Assembly: GCA_021234155.1 (NCBI GenBank) | Contig: JAJEKV010000111.1 | Span: 564,968-628,967 of the forward strand | Length of the DNA: 64,000 nucleotides | Direction of reading: 5' to 3' | Source: Isoetes taiwanensis | Lineage: Eukaryota > Streptophyta > Lycopodiopsida > Isoetales > Isoetaceae | Part shown: positions 11,229 through 22,127 of the stretch, piece after piece | Layout of the letters: each line of letters begins with the position of its first letter | How positions within the stretch are numbered: the first letter of the stretch is position 1 | Notes under the pieces: generated by a model | Seen by the model: the letters and a program-made list of their open reading frames with translations, nothing else | What the model was told of the DNA's origin: nothing | The model's database searches: none | Position numbers and translations under genes: made by a program

Positions 11229-12471
11229 TTAATTATTTACAACAAAGTTTCTATATGCTTCTCCCTTATCGCGGGTCGCAAGACTCATGTCTTGTCGCAT
11301 TAAGGTTACCCGCTGGGATAGTGCAGCTGTTGAATCTTCAAAATGTTGCACTATCTTTGCCTCACCGCTTCTTGCATTGCCAAAGAATTGCCTGCGGACT
11401 CTAAAGTCCCGCTCTATAGGCTCGCATAACTTCACGCACCAACCGAGCTTAAGGGGGCACGGGGATTAGGGAGACCGAAGCTGCTACTGAAGTGTCTAAT
11501 CTCCCTTAACGCCTCTCTCCACCTCCTTCCTATCCGCTTTTCCCGGGTGGCGGCTTGGGAACCTTTGGGCTTCGGTGGTGGCGCCTTAGGGTTTGCCGCC
11601 GCTGGTCGCCTCCCTCGATGAACTTAACCCCGCTTTCTTCATAATATTTGTTATAGGCCTCCCATTTCTTCATGTAGGCCTCGTGGCTCTCTCATCTTCC
11701 TCTCATAAATCTTCACCCCGTTTGCGACGTAGGCTTCCCGGCAGGTCGGGTTGCTTTTTCTATCCCATGCCGTATTCGTGGGGCTTCGTGACTTGGTCTT
11801 GTGGGGTTGCTCGTGCCGGCCGCTCCGTGTACTTCCCGCCACGCCCGGGTGCTTGGAAGAGCTTCCACCGCAGCCAAGTAGGGTTGAAGTCTTCATCGGA
11901 AGAGTCGCCTGGAAGGGTTTGGGGTTCGCCGCTGTGCCGCCCTTTTTGATGATAATGTTGGGGTTCGGCCTCTTCTTACGGCGGCAGTCCTTTTGTTCTC
12001 GCCATGCCACGAACTTAACTTTCGCTTTCTTCTTTTTCTTCTCACGCCTTTTGTTCCTCCTCCTTCCTTTTCCTCTTTTTGTCTTCCCTTCTCTTCTGCG
12101 GCCAGATTTCCCGATGAACCTTCTAAGTTGCCCTACCTCCGCTGACTGCCACTTGCTCATCCCGCCGAGGATTTCCGTGGGTGCGCCCGAATCAATGGTC
12201 TCTGCTTGTTCCCGGGATCTCCCGCTCTATTTCTTTCAGACACCTCCCTCGCCTCTTTCGTCCATGGAGTTCTAAGTGGATGTGGCCTCGCCCTCCTCCT
12301 CCACTGGCCGGTTGAAGACATCGACAAATCGAGGTGTCTTCCTCTTCGTCCGGCTAAACGACCCCTCTTTGCGAGCCTCTCACGGCATCTTCCCAATGAT
12401 CTCTGCCTCGCTGGCGCTGGTGGTTTCGCCACTGGCGACGCTTCCTTATGGGTCTGCTTGGTTCGGGCCAT
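11229..12471 (-). pseudogene. Element 1 basic leader ORF starting with an H3-like tail
   Basis: The minus strand opens at 12471 with M-A-R-T-K-Q-T-H-K-E-A-S. The ATG has A at -3 and G at +4. The frame runs 104 codons to 12157. Overlapping frames continue with a strongly basic Lys/Arg stretch (11990-12110, RRREGKTKRGKGRRRNKRRE) and a C-terminal part (11229-11435) containing KIVQHFEDS and RVTLMRQDM, ending VVNN. Element 3 keeps a homologous C-terminal part at about 24600-24720 (VQHFEDS, then RVTLMKKDM in the shifted frame), which argues the region was once coding. The first seven residues equal those of histone H3. Function is unknown; a nucleic-acid-binding or chromatin-interacting role is inference from charge and the tail. 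Confidence 0.4.
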
Positions 12472-13111
12472 GTTTTACTTGATCGTCAATCGGATAAAAG
12501 CGCCAAAAGATCGCCTAAATTGGGGAGAGCGGATTTCTAGGGCTTGGACGAAAAAAAATGAGGGGGTTCTATATCTATTTATAGCTTGGGGAATTTTAGG
12601 TCAAAACTCAAGTTGCTCATTTAACATGCTAAGGCACCAATTTATCTAAAACTTATACTTATTTCAGACTTTTTCTATTTATTGTTCACAAATTTGCTCC
12701 AATACTAATGTTTAGTTTTATGCTGTGCCGAAATGTGAGATCTCATACATTTCTAGGGTTTTTAGGTAATTAAAACATGCTATTCTAACTAATTCCTACC
12801 TTAGAATTAGCCTTACCACATTATTTATCTCAAATTCATCATGTTTTATGTTCTTGGCTCGATGTTCATAGCTTGCGCCGCTTCAAAACAAAAAGTTAGT
12901 TTTATGACGAGGCGAAATGTGAGACCACCTCACTTGGAAAATTTTGGCTCGCTCTTTTAATCTTGTTAAATTCCAATTCACTTAATTGTTACTAGCTTAG
13001 CATAACTACAAAGGTGAGAAAAAATTTTTCCCACTTTTCGAGGCTTGAGGATCCTATCAAGTTAGTACTATCGGGAACATGGTCGCTTTGCTCTTGGTCT
13101 CCAAGAACATT
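12472..13111 (-). other. Element 1 leader between primer site and basic ORF
   Basis: No coding frame. It holds one partial (about 12723-12742) and one fuller (12873-12925) copy of the unit ending TGTGAGAC. It is closely matched by 24920-25180 in element 3, including TCGAGG-TTGAGGATCCTATCAAG next to the primer site. Confidence 0.5.
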
Positions 13112-13122
13112 GCTCGATACCA
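13112..13122 (-). promoter_or_regulatory. Primer-binding site, initiator tRNA-Met type (element 1)
   Basis: The minus strand reads TGGTATCGAGC immediately inside LTR B. The plant initiator tRNA-Met complement is TGGTATCAGAGC, so one base of the CAG is missing. The same defect occurs in element 3. Confidence 0.7.
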
Positions 13123-13124
13123 CC

Positions 13125-14640
13125 GCGGACGCCTCTCTACTGTGATACCTGCACTCACCGTATACAAACAGAGTTCTTCCCCACACCAGCTCCATGCCGA
13201 TACAGGGCCCTCCACATATCACCGCACTGTGAATCGAGTCCCAAAGGGGGGAGAGTGAAGGTGTCATTCTACCCCGCCTCCCTCGGCCTACCTAGTCGCG
13301 GAAGCGTAAAACATACATGTCGTAAGAGCACATACATCAACATCCTGCGGACCATCTCAAGGATGGTCCCCATATCTCTGCATAGACAAAGATCAGCACA
13401 TCACATAGGGGATCCTACCCAAGGCTCGACTCAAAGGATGACTCGACGGCTTGGGTCTCCGTGAGTTCGCTGCGCATGTAATTCATGGCAATGGATTTGG
13501 CCGGCATAAGAACATGGCATAGGGTTGTCCACTCCATCCGCCTCTCCCCAGGCACACTTTGCGTAGTAGGCTGAAAAGTGTTGGGACTCGATCAGAGCCC
13601 GCCGGATGCATAGCCGAAGGGGCTATTCCCGGGTCTCATCCTCCCAGCCCGATGGGGGCGGTAGGGATCACTCCCTCCGAGATCTACATGCTAACTCAAG
13701 GTGACTAGAGGGCCACCGCCTCGTATTCGACCAACCCACCGAAAGTGTACACCACTTCACGTGTCGAGCCCATGCCTTACCCGCACTCGGGTAAGCCATT
13801 AGACCTAGTCACAATGATCCCCGTAGGCTTTACACACCGTGGGATCGCTCAAGAGTCGACATGAACCTCCTTTTTAGCCGGCCTGCCCCCTTCACCCACA
13901 ACCCTGTGTGTGGCTCTTGTACACAGCCGAATCTACAAGCAGTGCTAGAGAGGCTACTCTAGGAGCATCAACTACAAGCTTTAGGGCCTCTACCCCCTTC
14001 CCAATACAAGGAGTTCACAGAAATACATCATCCAAATATATCACGTAAGAACTAAAGAACTAGATCCAATCATAGAGTTAGGTTCTTTAGTTAGTGTCCT
14101 AGATCTAAGATCTAGATAATTATTATGGGCAATTTAATAGTCTAAACCTACTGATTCTATGACTAGAAGACGGTTTAAGCTATTAAATTGACCAAATACC
14201 CGATCCTTGAGTGGCTTCCTCCCCGACCCGAAGTTCAACCATCCCGGCCGAAATGATCAATTCAGTGGAAACCGATGGCAATTCACTTGGGCAAATGCTC
14301 GGGAGGCTGTTTTGGCTCCTGGGCAGCCAAAACTGAGCTCTAAAACCCTAAGGATCTAAAAAAAACTAGCAAGCTAGGGTTTTCCTACCCTAAATAGACA
14401 TGGGGTTTAGGCTAGGGTTTCCACCACCCAATTTGGCATGTGGGATAATTGAAAGGCCCCACTTGCCTTTAGTGGCTAGGGTGGCAAAATATGCCAACAT
14501 GGAAAGGTGTGCCCTCATTAATGTGCACATGTGCACATTAATAATATATGAACACTCCTAGCAAGTTGCCCCTAGGGCTACTTACCGCTATCCGCTACGC
14601 ATTACGCCAATCGGGTGGCGGTACGCTGCGTGGAAGACTT
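13125..14640 (-). repeat. LTR B (5' LTR of element 1, truncated outside)
   Basis: It aligns with LTRs A, C (inverted) and D over about 1.5 kb. Its inner edge is set by the primer site. At the outer edge (about 14560-14640) similarity decays and the expected TCACA terminus (as at 26700-26704 in D) is missing; the next bases belong to the gag leader of element 2. About 75 bases are lost, so this is a rearrangement breakpoint. Confidence 0.7.
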
Positions 14641-15136
14641 GGCGAGAGCTGCGTGGGGGGATCTTCAGCCAATGTCCTTAGGAACTTGGGCCATTCAAGA
14701 GGGAACAGCCCAAGTGAAAAAAGTTCCTAGAGGATAATCCATCTTACCGGCGGCAGCAAGAATGATTAGCAGTAGTTGTAATTTTGTATTAGCATAATAT
14801 AAAATATGAATATAATTTCTTTTGCACTATAAATGTTTTGTTGCTATATTTTGTGTCCCCAACCATGCCAACAAACATAAATAATGCAAGAAAACAAGGA
14901 AAACTAACCATATAGCTATGAACCACTTGTGTATGCAAAATAGAGGCCTAAGCGCCAGGGGAACGCACAACCCAAGGAACTTATAGAAGAACAGAGTCCG
15001 CCCAGGCCACGCCCGGCAAGGAACCTGCTTGAAGAATTCGGACAAATGACCCCAGAAGAAGAAATATCGCAAATGAGGACGGACCTTGAGCGTGATAAAG
15101 GCTTTTGCTAGCCGCACGCTGTGAGGAGCGTGTTCT

Positions 15137-16190
15137 ATGGTAACGCCAACCGCCGCAAGCATCAGCTCGAGAACAGAAGAGACAAGAAGAGGAGCAAGAG
15201 AGGAAGGTCCCCAAAGCCTCCTGACTCCTCCGACTAAGCCAGATTCAGACTCGATTCCGAGGAAGAAGAAGGGCGAACCAAGTCCCAACGATGAAAGGCG
15301 CGCAGGAACACCCCTGGACGGACGACAAAGGGACACAAGAACCTCTCGACTACCGTAAGAAAGTAGACTCGTGATTGGGAAATGTTTGAAGGCTAGGAAG
15401 CTCGAGCAATTCTCAAAGAACAGGTCGTGCATGGAGGCTGAGGCTTGGCTTGACGAGATGAGCCTAATATGGCAATGCCTATGGTATGAAGGATAAGGAT
15501 AAAGGCAGTGGTGGCAACAAATAAACCTCAAGGGAGCAAAGACGATTTGGTGGAAGGGCTATGCCAAGGCTCATGGCTTAAGCCAGGATGCTTGCGGTGT
15601 TCAAGAAGTTTGCTAAAGCCTTCAAGCCATTACGCTCCAAGAGAGCACAAGTCCAAAGATGATGCAAAGAATCTACAAAGTTGCGCAAGGCAACAAGTCG
15701 CTGCAGAAATATACGAGGAATTCATGAGGCTAAGGCTATATGTGCCAAAGTTAGGTGAGAAGCATGCAAGAGAAAGCTACATTGAAGGTCTGAATGAGGA
15801 GATCCGCAAAGTTTGTAAGGGCAATAAACCCTAGAACAAAAAGATCGTGGTTTTAGTCCAAGGCAATAAGCTTGCAAGGAACGGGACCTCGTAATAGCGG
15901 GCGTAAGCAGCAAGATACTACCGTGATAAAGGCAAGGCAAAGCAGCAGTTTTAGGCCCCAGGACAAACCAGCCCAGACCAGCCTAGAGCCCCATATAGTG
16001 GCAATCAAGGGAAGCAAAGCAGAGAAGAAGCAGGTGTCTTTCAAAGACAAACAGAAGGGTCAAACTACTCCAAGGCAAGGCGATCCTTTCTCAGCCATGC
16101 CTAAGGAAAAGAGACAGAGTGCATAGAAAAGCAAATTTTGTTTCAGATGTTTCCAGCCAAGCATAGGACAAATGAAACCCGCCCATATGT
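15137..16190 (+). pseudogene. Element 2 gag
   Basis: Open pieces at 15137-15358, 15508-15834 and 15872-16126 together make a Gag relic. The diagnostic capsid end is at about 15710-15830: EEFMRLRLYVPKLGE, then SYIEGLNEEIRKVCKGNKP. A Lys/Gln-rich linker follows (SKAEKKQVSFKDKQK) and then a zinc-knuckle relic near 16137-16200 (CFRCFQPS) with a stop inside. The N-terminal third is the most decayed. Gag would assemble the particle and bind genomic RNA through the knuckle. Confidence 0.65.
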
Positions 16191-16880
16191 CATGAGTGCA
16201 ACTTTAGCAGAAGTTGAGATTGGGACACTGCGTTCGACGACGACGGCGAGGGAAGCCCGCCGACTACATTCTGTGGTGAGTGTCATATCTTTGCCGCAAT
16301 AGATACAGAGCAAGCGAGAGCCAAGATAAAGTAATTTCCACAAGAGGGAAGGCCAAGGCCAAGTCATTTATAGTCCCCGATAGATTCGAAGTAGCCATAA
16401 CTTTGCATCCCCGTAATGGTTCAAATGTTGAAGTTGAAACCATTAAAGTCAAAGCCAAGGCCCGCTTGTCTTAGCAAGTGGAGCAAAGAAGGCGACGGCA
16501 GGTGTAAGAGAATCAACTTTGACATCGACTTGCCAGGATTAAGATCCGATGGGGGCAGAGGTAATGGGCATCGGCAAAATACGACTTGATCATAGGTATG
16601 GAGTACCTTGACCAGCAGGGCCATTATTGATTGTGGAAAGCGGAAGGTGACCTTCCCAACACCGACGGCAAGATCATTGAGATAACAGGTAAAAAAGTTG
16701 TTCCCATCATGCAGTGTATGTCTTCTAAACGGCTGCTCAAGTGCATCAAGAGTGAGCAAGTGGCATACATCTTCAAGCCGGAGATTAGTGAGCCGTGGAA
16801 GGAAGCAAAGAAGATGCTCAAAGAAGTTGCCGGGCAAATAGCTAAGTTGATCACGGAGTTCCACGATCTCTTTCCGTGAT
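16191..16880 (+). pseudogene. Element 2 protease region
   Basis: The stretch reads ECHIFAAIDTEQARAKIKV-type sequence in broken frame, FIVPDRFEVAITLHPRNGSN (16364-16423), then, in another frame, a decayed 'LIIGMEYLDQ' block (about 16586-16615) and the open frame 16631-16879 with GKIIEITGKKVVPIMQCMSS. This order (strand, IIGM-D/E-WL, Cys/Arg-rich end) is that of a Ty3/gypsy aspartic protease plus the linker into RT. The catalytic D-S/T-G is not recognisable. Confidence 0.55.
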
Positions 16881-17382
16881 GAGATCAAGCAGCTCCCTCC
16901 TTATAGGGGAGTTGAGTGCGAGATAGCACTCGAACCGAACAAAGCCAACAAGCAAGGCTCCATATAGAATGACAACGCAGAGTTGTCGAGCTGAAGAAGC
17001 AGATTGCTAGAGCCGCCGACCTAGGTTTCATTAGACCTAGTGTCTCGCCATTTGGAGCCCATTCTTTTTGTCAAGAAGAAGGATGGATCTCGAGGATGTG
17101 CATAGACTATAGACAGTTGAATAAGCACACCATTAAGAACAAGTACGCTCCCCCAAGATCGGGGCGACTTAATGGATCAGCTTCAAGGAGCAAAGATCTT
17201 CTCCAAAATCGACTTAAGGTCGCTTATCATCGATACGAATAAAGGAAGAAGATATCCATAAGACCGCCAGACGCGGTAGATGGGCATTATGAATTCACTG
17301 TAATGCCTTTCGGCTTATCAAATGTTCTCGCAACGCTCATGAGGCTCATGAACGATATCTTCGTGGAGTTCCCGACACCTTT
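16881..17382 (+). pseudogene. Element 2 reverse transcriptase, N-terminal part (frameshifted)
   Basis: Broken frames encode the RT entry: 'EIKQLPPYRGVECEIAL', '[20 protein letters not shown]' (about 17003-17062) and the [10 protein letters not shown] block near 17117. At least four shifts occur within 500 bases. The sequence then joins the open frame that carries the catalytic box. Confidence 0.7.
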
Positions 17383-18599
17383 GTGATTGTTTTCTTTGAT
17401 GACATTTTGGTGTATAGCAGATCCCTTGAAGAGCACGTGCAACACTTGAGAAGAGTGCTAGAGACGTTGAAGAGGCACCAGTTGTACGCCAAGTTGTCGA
17501 AGTGCCACTTCGCAACGGAGAAGGTGGAATACCTTGGTCATGTGATCTCAGCAGAAGGCATCTCGACGGACCCCGCCAAGATTGAAGCAGTGATTCAGTG
17601 GCCGGCGCCGAAAAATGTTCATGAGGTCAGAAGTTTTCTCGGACTAGCAGGGTACTACAGGAAGTTCGTGAAGAACTTCGCTAAGATAGCGGCCCTGTTA
17701 ACAGACCTGACGAGGGCAGAGAAGATAAAAGATTGGGCAGAGCATTGGCACAAGAAAGCCCAAAAGGGGTTTGAATTGTTGAAAGAAGCTCTGACGACAG
17801 CCCCTGTCTTGACCCTGCCGGACCCAGAGAAAGATAAGCTGGTAGCAACAGATGCGAGTAAGATAGCTACAGGTGCAGTGCTTATGCAAGAAGAGCGTGT
17901 GGTAGCGTATGATTCCAGGAAGATGAACGACGCCGAGACGCGCTACCCAACGCACGATCAGGAATTGCTTGTGGTTGTCAGGGCATTAAGAATATGGAGG
18001 CATTATCTCTTGGGAAGGAAGTTCCAATTGGATACCGACCATCAAAGCCTCCAGTATGTATTCACGCAACCACACCTTAATCTAAGGCAGCGGAGGTGGA
18101 TGGAGTCCTCGAGGAATATGACTTCGAGATAGTCTACAAGCCGGGGAAGCTTAATGTGGTAGCGGATGCGCTTTCAAGGCATCCCCTGACAACTAGAGTG
18201 CATTGCAATGCAATTTCAACGCTCTCCAGCGACTTTGGCAAGAAGATTGAAGAGACCTTGCCAACGGATGTGGATTTCAGGGAAGTATGGGCAAGCCTCT
18301 CTAGGGAGGCTAGAACGGATAAAGAGCGGGAAGCCTTCAAACATTATAAGAAGGAGGGCAACCTGTTATATCATAAGGACAAGTTGTGCGTACCCGAGTC
18401 ATCAGGTGTAAGGAAATTGATCCTCCATGACACGCACAACAGCCCAATAGCTGGCCATGCGGGATTCATGAAAACATATTTCAAAGTACGCAGCAGCTAT
18501 TATTGGCCAGGAATGAAGAAGCAGGTAGCTCGCTACATCAAGGAATGTCAGCTATGCCAGCAAACGAAGGCGGAGCAACTCCGGATCCCAGGGCACTAG
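17383..18599 (+). pseudogene. Element 2 RT catalytic box, RNase H and H2C2 finger
   Basis: A 249-codon open frame (17383-18132) starts inside RT. It has the catalytic motif [11 protein letters not shown], the thumb [17 protein letters not shown] and '[18 protein letters not shown]'. RNase H follows with [14 protein letters not shown], then [20 protein letters not shown] and [11 protein letters not shown]. One frame change at about 18100 leads into 18096-18599, which begins [20 protein letters not shown] (RNase H end) and contains the H2C2 zinc finger (HDTHNSPIAGHAGF, then KECQLCQQTKAE) that precedes integrase. This is the best preserved part of the element. RT copies RNA to cDNA and RNase H removes the template. 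The frameshift and the broken neighbours make the whole non-functional. Confidence 0.85.
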
Positions 18600-19270
18600 A
18601 GCCGCGAAGGTGCCAAACGCTAAGTGGGAGGTAATCAGCATGGATTTCATCACAGGACTCCCAAGAACAGCAAGAGGCAAGGATGCCTTGATGGTAGTGG
18701 TCGACAAGTTGTCGAAGATGGCACATTTTGTGCCTTGCAGGACCACAGATACAGCTATGGATACAACAAAGCTCTTCACCAAAGAGATCTTCAGGCTTCA
18801 TGGCATGCCAAGGGAGATTATCTCCTACGAGGATCCGGGTTCATGAGTGCATTTTGGCAAGATCTCTTTGCGGCGATTCAGACCAAGCTATCCATGAGCA
18901 CGGCGTGATCATCCTCGACGGATGGCCGACGGAGCGACCAACAGATCCTAGAAGACATGCTACTGAAACTATGTCCGGAATAAGCAAAGTATGTGGGAAG
19001 AATTTATTCACTTGGTGGAGTTTGCATACAATAGCACCAAGCAGGAATCATCCCAAATGTCGCCATTTATGATCAATTACGGCTATCAGTGCCTAACTCC
19101 AGACACTTGGCACAACCCGTGTCGAAAAGTAGAAGTTTCACAGCCAGATGTTGGCCTAGATGCAAAAGCCTTGTGGAAGAGGTTCGAGGCTATCTGCTAG
19201 CAGCAAGAAGTCGACAAAAGAGCATCGCCGACAAGCATCGAACAGTCAGAGAGTTCAAAGTTGGAGATGA
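18600..19270 (+). pseudogene. Element 2 integrase core (broken, catalytic residues lost)
   Basis: The open frame at 18610-18846 gives ISMDFITGLPRTARGKDALM (first catalytic Asp present) and VVVDKLSKMAHFVPC. At the second site, where Ty3/gypsy integrases read S-D-R-D-P, this copy has S-Y-E-D-P followed by a TGA. The region of the catalytic Glu (usually T-D-G-Q-T-E-R-x-N) is garbled near 18910-18950. Later pieces (19089-19346) include RSRQKSIADKHRTVREFKVG. The core cannot work. Confidence 0.75.
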
Positions 19271-19273
19271 TGT

Positions 19274-19729
19274 ATGGCTCAAGATCAAGGCAGGATCGGC
19301 AATTGCAAGAAGCTTGCTCCAAGGTGGGCTGGACCTTTCAGAATAATCAAGAGAGTAGGTAATCAATCCTACAAGTTGGACTTGCCAGCACACCTAAAGA
19401 TTCATAAGGTCTTCCACGTAAGCTTGCTGAAGAAGCATACTCCAAATCCAGACGAAGTCTTGGACACTCCAACGTTGTTGGAAATGACGGAGGAGCAGCT
19501 GAAAATAGTCCCAGAATTGATTCTTGATAAAGCTTTCAAGAAGACAAGGAGGTCGGAATTCCTCCAATACTTGGTCAAGTGGAAACACTTGCCAGTGGAA
19601 GACGCGACATGGGTACTTAAGAAAGATTTAGTAGAGCAAAGACCACGCTTATGGAGCAATGGGACCAAGCAAAGGTCATCTCCAAGAAATCGCCTGCATG
19701 TCGATTTGTGTAGGTTAATTCTTGTATAG
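19274..19729 (+). CDS. Element 2 integrase C-terminus with chromodomain
   Basis: An intact 151-codon frame. It starts with the integrase tail APRWAGPFRIIKRVGNQSYK and LPAHLKIHKVFHVSLLKKH, the standard GPF/Y region of Ty3/gypsy integrase. It then carries a chromodomain at about residues 75-125 (RSEFLQYLVKWKHLPVEDAT, then W-V-L-K-K-D-L), with the aromatic/Trp positions of the methyl-lysine cage partly visible (Y, W, W). A chromodomain here defines a chromovirus and normally targets integration to heterochromatin. It is the only full-length domain of this element without a frameshift. It would be made only as part of a polyprotein, which is broken upstream. Confidence 0.75.
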   Translation: MAQDQGRIGNCKKLAPRWAGPFRIIKRVGNQSYKLDLPAHLKIHKVFHVSLLKKHTPNPDEVLDTPTLLEMTEEQLKIVPELILDKAFKKTRRSEFLQYLVKWKHLPVEDATWVLKKDLVEQRPRLWSNGTKQRSSPRNRLHVDLCRLILV

Positions 19730-20564
19730 ATTAATCTACGATGCAACCTATGCTTGGTATGGGTCGACATCGCGTTGTTACCGATGATGAGACCACTACT
19801 GTGATCTCTAGGGCGGGTGTAATGTCAATGTAGGCATGACCGCTTTCCGCGAAAGTGGAAGGTAGAGTAGAAAGTCTACTTCTGTCCCACGGAAGTAGAC
19901 GACCTCGAGAGAAAGGAGGTCATTAAGAAATGCATTGATAGGGAAAGCACCTTTAGCCCCATATATGCTTTGATAGGAGGAATCTATCCTTCACGCCCCA
20001 CGCCGGTAGAAGGATATCCTCCACGCTGGGCAACTAGAGGTGTAGGCATGAGCGCATATAGGCATACATAGCGCCGCCTCCACGGCCATTATGGAAGATT
20101 CATCCTCTTCCTAATACCGGAGATTAGCCATGCATTCATGTAGATAGGTGGGGTGGTCACCATATAACCAAAATTTATTAAATAATTAAAATGGTACTAA
20201 CGTAGTGTCGACCTGCAGGCCAGTAGAGCGCTCCGGAGGGCAAGGAGGTCGAAGACTTTAAGACTTGCAACACAAATTTTGTTGGAATGTGTTGCAAGGA
20301 ACGAAGAGTACTTCGGACATTAATTATAGATATAAAATGTTCAAATTTTGTCTAACTTAAGATAGTGGATAACTTGTTAATGGTGTTATGAATTGATAAG
20401 TATTCCATAGTATAATGACGTAATAATGTTCTAAAAATATTGCCTTAGGGTAATCTTGATAAATGTATAAGTATTATATTGTAGGCATCACGTTGATTGC
20501 AAAAGCTGCGATTAGGAAGATCCCAAGGTGGGGAGACCCACGATGCTGCGGACAACATCATTTC
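19730..20564 (+). other. Element 2 non-coding 3' region
   Basis: It aligns with 3262-4150 of element 1 on the opposite strand. No conserved open frame. It contains an early diverged copy of the purine tract (CCCAAGGTGGGGAGACCC at about 20522-20539), 40 bases before the real one. Confidence 0.6.
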
Positions 20565-20577
20565 AAGGTGGGGAGAA
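20565..20577 (+). promoter_or_regulatory. Polypurine tract of element 2
   Basis: AAGGTGGGGAGAA directly precedes the LTR start TGTGATTTT. It is the plus-strand priming site and fixes the LTR boundary. Confidence 0.75.
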
Positions 20578-22127
20578 TGTGATTTTCCAAAGACAAAGAT
20601 ACGGTCCCGTGATCGATATCTTTCGCCCGCCCACGCCGCATTACACGCCACTCCGACCGATGTGTACGCCGCAACGGATAGCCAGGTAAGTAGCCCTTGG
20701 GGGCAACTTGCTAGATATGTTCACATGTTATTAATGTGCACATGTGCACATTAAGGTGGGCACACCTTTCCATGTTGGCATATTTTGCCACCTAGCCATT
20801 AAAGGCAAGTGGGGCCTTTTCAATTATCCCACATGCCAAAATGGGTAATTGAAAACCCTAGCCTAAACCCCATGTCTATTTAGGGTAGGAAAACCCTAGC
20901 TTGCTAGTTTTCGTCCTTAGGGTTTTAGAGCTCTGTTTTGGCTGCCCCAGGAGCCAAAACCGACTCCCGAGACGCCCAAGCCCAATTGCGCCATCGGCCT
21001 CCCGATTCGATCAGCTCACAGATGGTTGAACTCAGTCGAGGAGCCACTCAAGGATCAGAGTTTGGTCAATTTAATAGCTTAAACCGTCTTCTAGTCATGG
21101 AATCAGTAGGTTTAGACTATTAAATTGCCCATAGCAGCTATCTAGATCTTAGATCTCGGACACTAACTAAAGAACCTAACTCTATGATATAGATTAGATC
21201 TAGTTCTTTAGTTCTTCTGTGATGTATTTGGATGATGTATCTCTGTGAACTCCTTGGATTGGGAAGGGGGGTAGAGGCCCTAAAGCTTGTAGTTGATGCT
21301 CCTAGAGTAGCCTCTCTAGCACACCGTAGATTCGCCCTGTACAAGAGCCATACCGGGTTGTGGGTGAAGGGCCGACCGGCCGAGAAGGAGGTTCATGTTC
21401 TCGACTCTTGAACGATCCCTCGGTGTGTAAAGCCTACCAAGGATCATTGTGACTAGGGCCTAATGGCTTACCACCGAAAAGGGTAAGGCATGGGCTCGAC
21501 ACCCGCGAAGTGGTGTACACTTTCTAGTGGGTTCAATGAATACTCGGGCAAAGGCCCTCTAGTCACCTTGAGTCAAGATGTAGATCTCTCGAGGAGTGAT
21601 CCCTACCTGCCCCATCGAACCGGGATGATGACCCCAAGAATAGCCCTTTCGCTATGCATCCCGGGCGGCTACAACCAGTCCCGACACTTTTCAGCCTACT
21701 ACCGCAAAGTGTGCACAGGAGGGGCTGATGGAGTGGACAACCCTATGCCATGTTCTTATGCCGCCAAATCCATTGCCATGAATTTCGCCTCAATGAACTT
21801 TGAGACCCAAGCCGGGCCATCCCCTTGAGTCCGAGCCTTGGGTAGGATTCCCTATGTGATGTGCCACCATTGTCTATGCAGATGTTGATATACCACCCTT
21901 CCGGGTGGATGGAGGATTATGTTGAGTAACGACATGTATGTTTACGCTTCCGCAGCTAGGGTAGGCCCCCGGAGGAAGACAGTAGAATGACACCTTCACT
22001 CTTCCCACCGACTCAGTACGGGTGCAAAGTGATACGTGAGGGCCCTGTGACGCGATGGAGCTGGTGTGGGGGAAGAACTCCTGTTTGTATACGGTGAGAG
22101 CACCGTATACGAGTAGGGGACGTCACA
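20578..22127 (+). repeat. LTR C (3' LTR of element 2)
   Basis: 1.55 kb, from TGTGATTTT to GACGTCACA, the best preserved LTR. Its orientation is opposite to A, B and D. It contains a cluster of AAACCCTA-type motifs at about 20850-20930 and a palindromic AATGTGCACATGTGCACATT near 20736-20755. U3/R/U5 limits cannot be set without transcript data. Confidence 0.8.

Larger units (their letters stand above)
1709..14640 (-). mobile_element. Ty3/gypsy chromovirus, element 1 (nearly full length, degenerate)
   Basis: Read 5'-3' on the minus strand: LTR B, initiator tRNA-Met primer site (13112-13122), a long leader with a basic open reading frame, a second degenerate ORF, gag, protease, reverse transcriptase, RNase H, integrase, chromodomain, polypurine tract (3249-3261), LTR A. 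The total is about 12.9 kb, long for a chromovirus because of roughly 4 kb of extra sequence between primer site and gag. Stops and frameshifts occur in every domain, so it is non-autonomous now. LTR B lacks about 75 bases at its outer end, so a target-site duplication cannot be tested. LTRs A and B have diverged by many small indels. Confidence 0.8.
14641..22127 (+). mobile_element. Ty3/gypsy chromovirus, element 2 (gag-pol and 3' LTR only)
   Basis: Plus-strand copy of the same family. It starts abruptly at about 14641 in the spacer upstream of gag and runs through gag, protease, RT, RNase H, integrase, chromodomain, a non-coding 3' region, the purine tract and LTR C. The 5' LTR, primer site and leader are missing. 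It is the better preserved pol copy, but it still has many frameshifts. Sequence just inside the break (ATCTTCAGCCAATGTCCTTA) matches 9108-9127 of element 1 on the other strand. Confidence 0.75.

Noticed and set aside
11593-12649. Plus-strand open frames of 118-174 codons
   Set aside because: They are antisense to the basic leader ORF. The runs of Phe/Leu/Pro come from the complement of Lys/Arg codons.
14827-15531. 234-codon minus-strand open frame
   Set aside because: It lies antisense to the gag relic of element 2 and is not conserved in element 1. Its composition (Leu/Ser/Phe-rich) is that of an antisense shadow.
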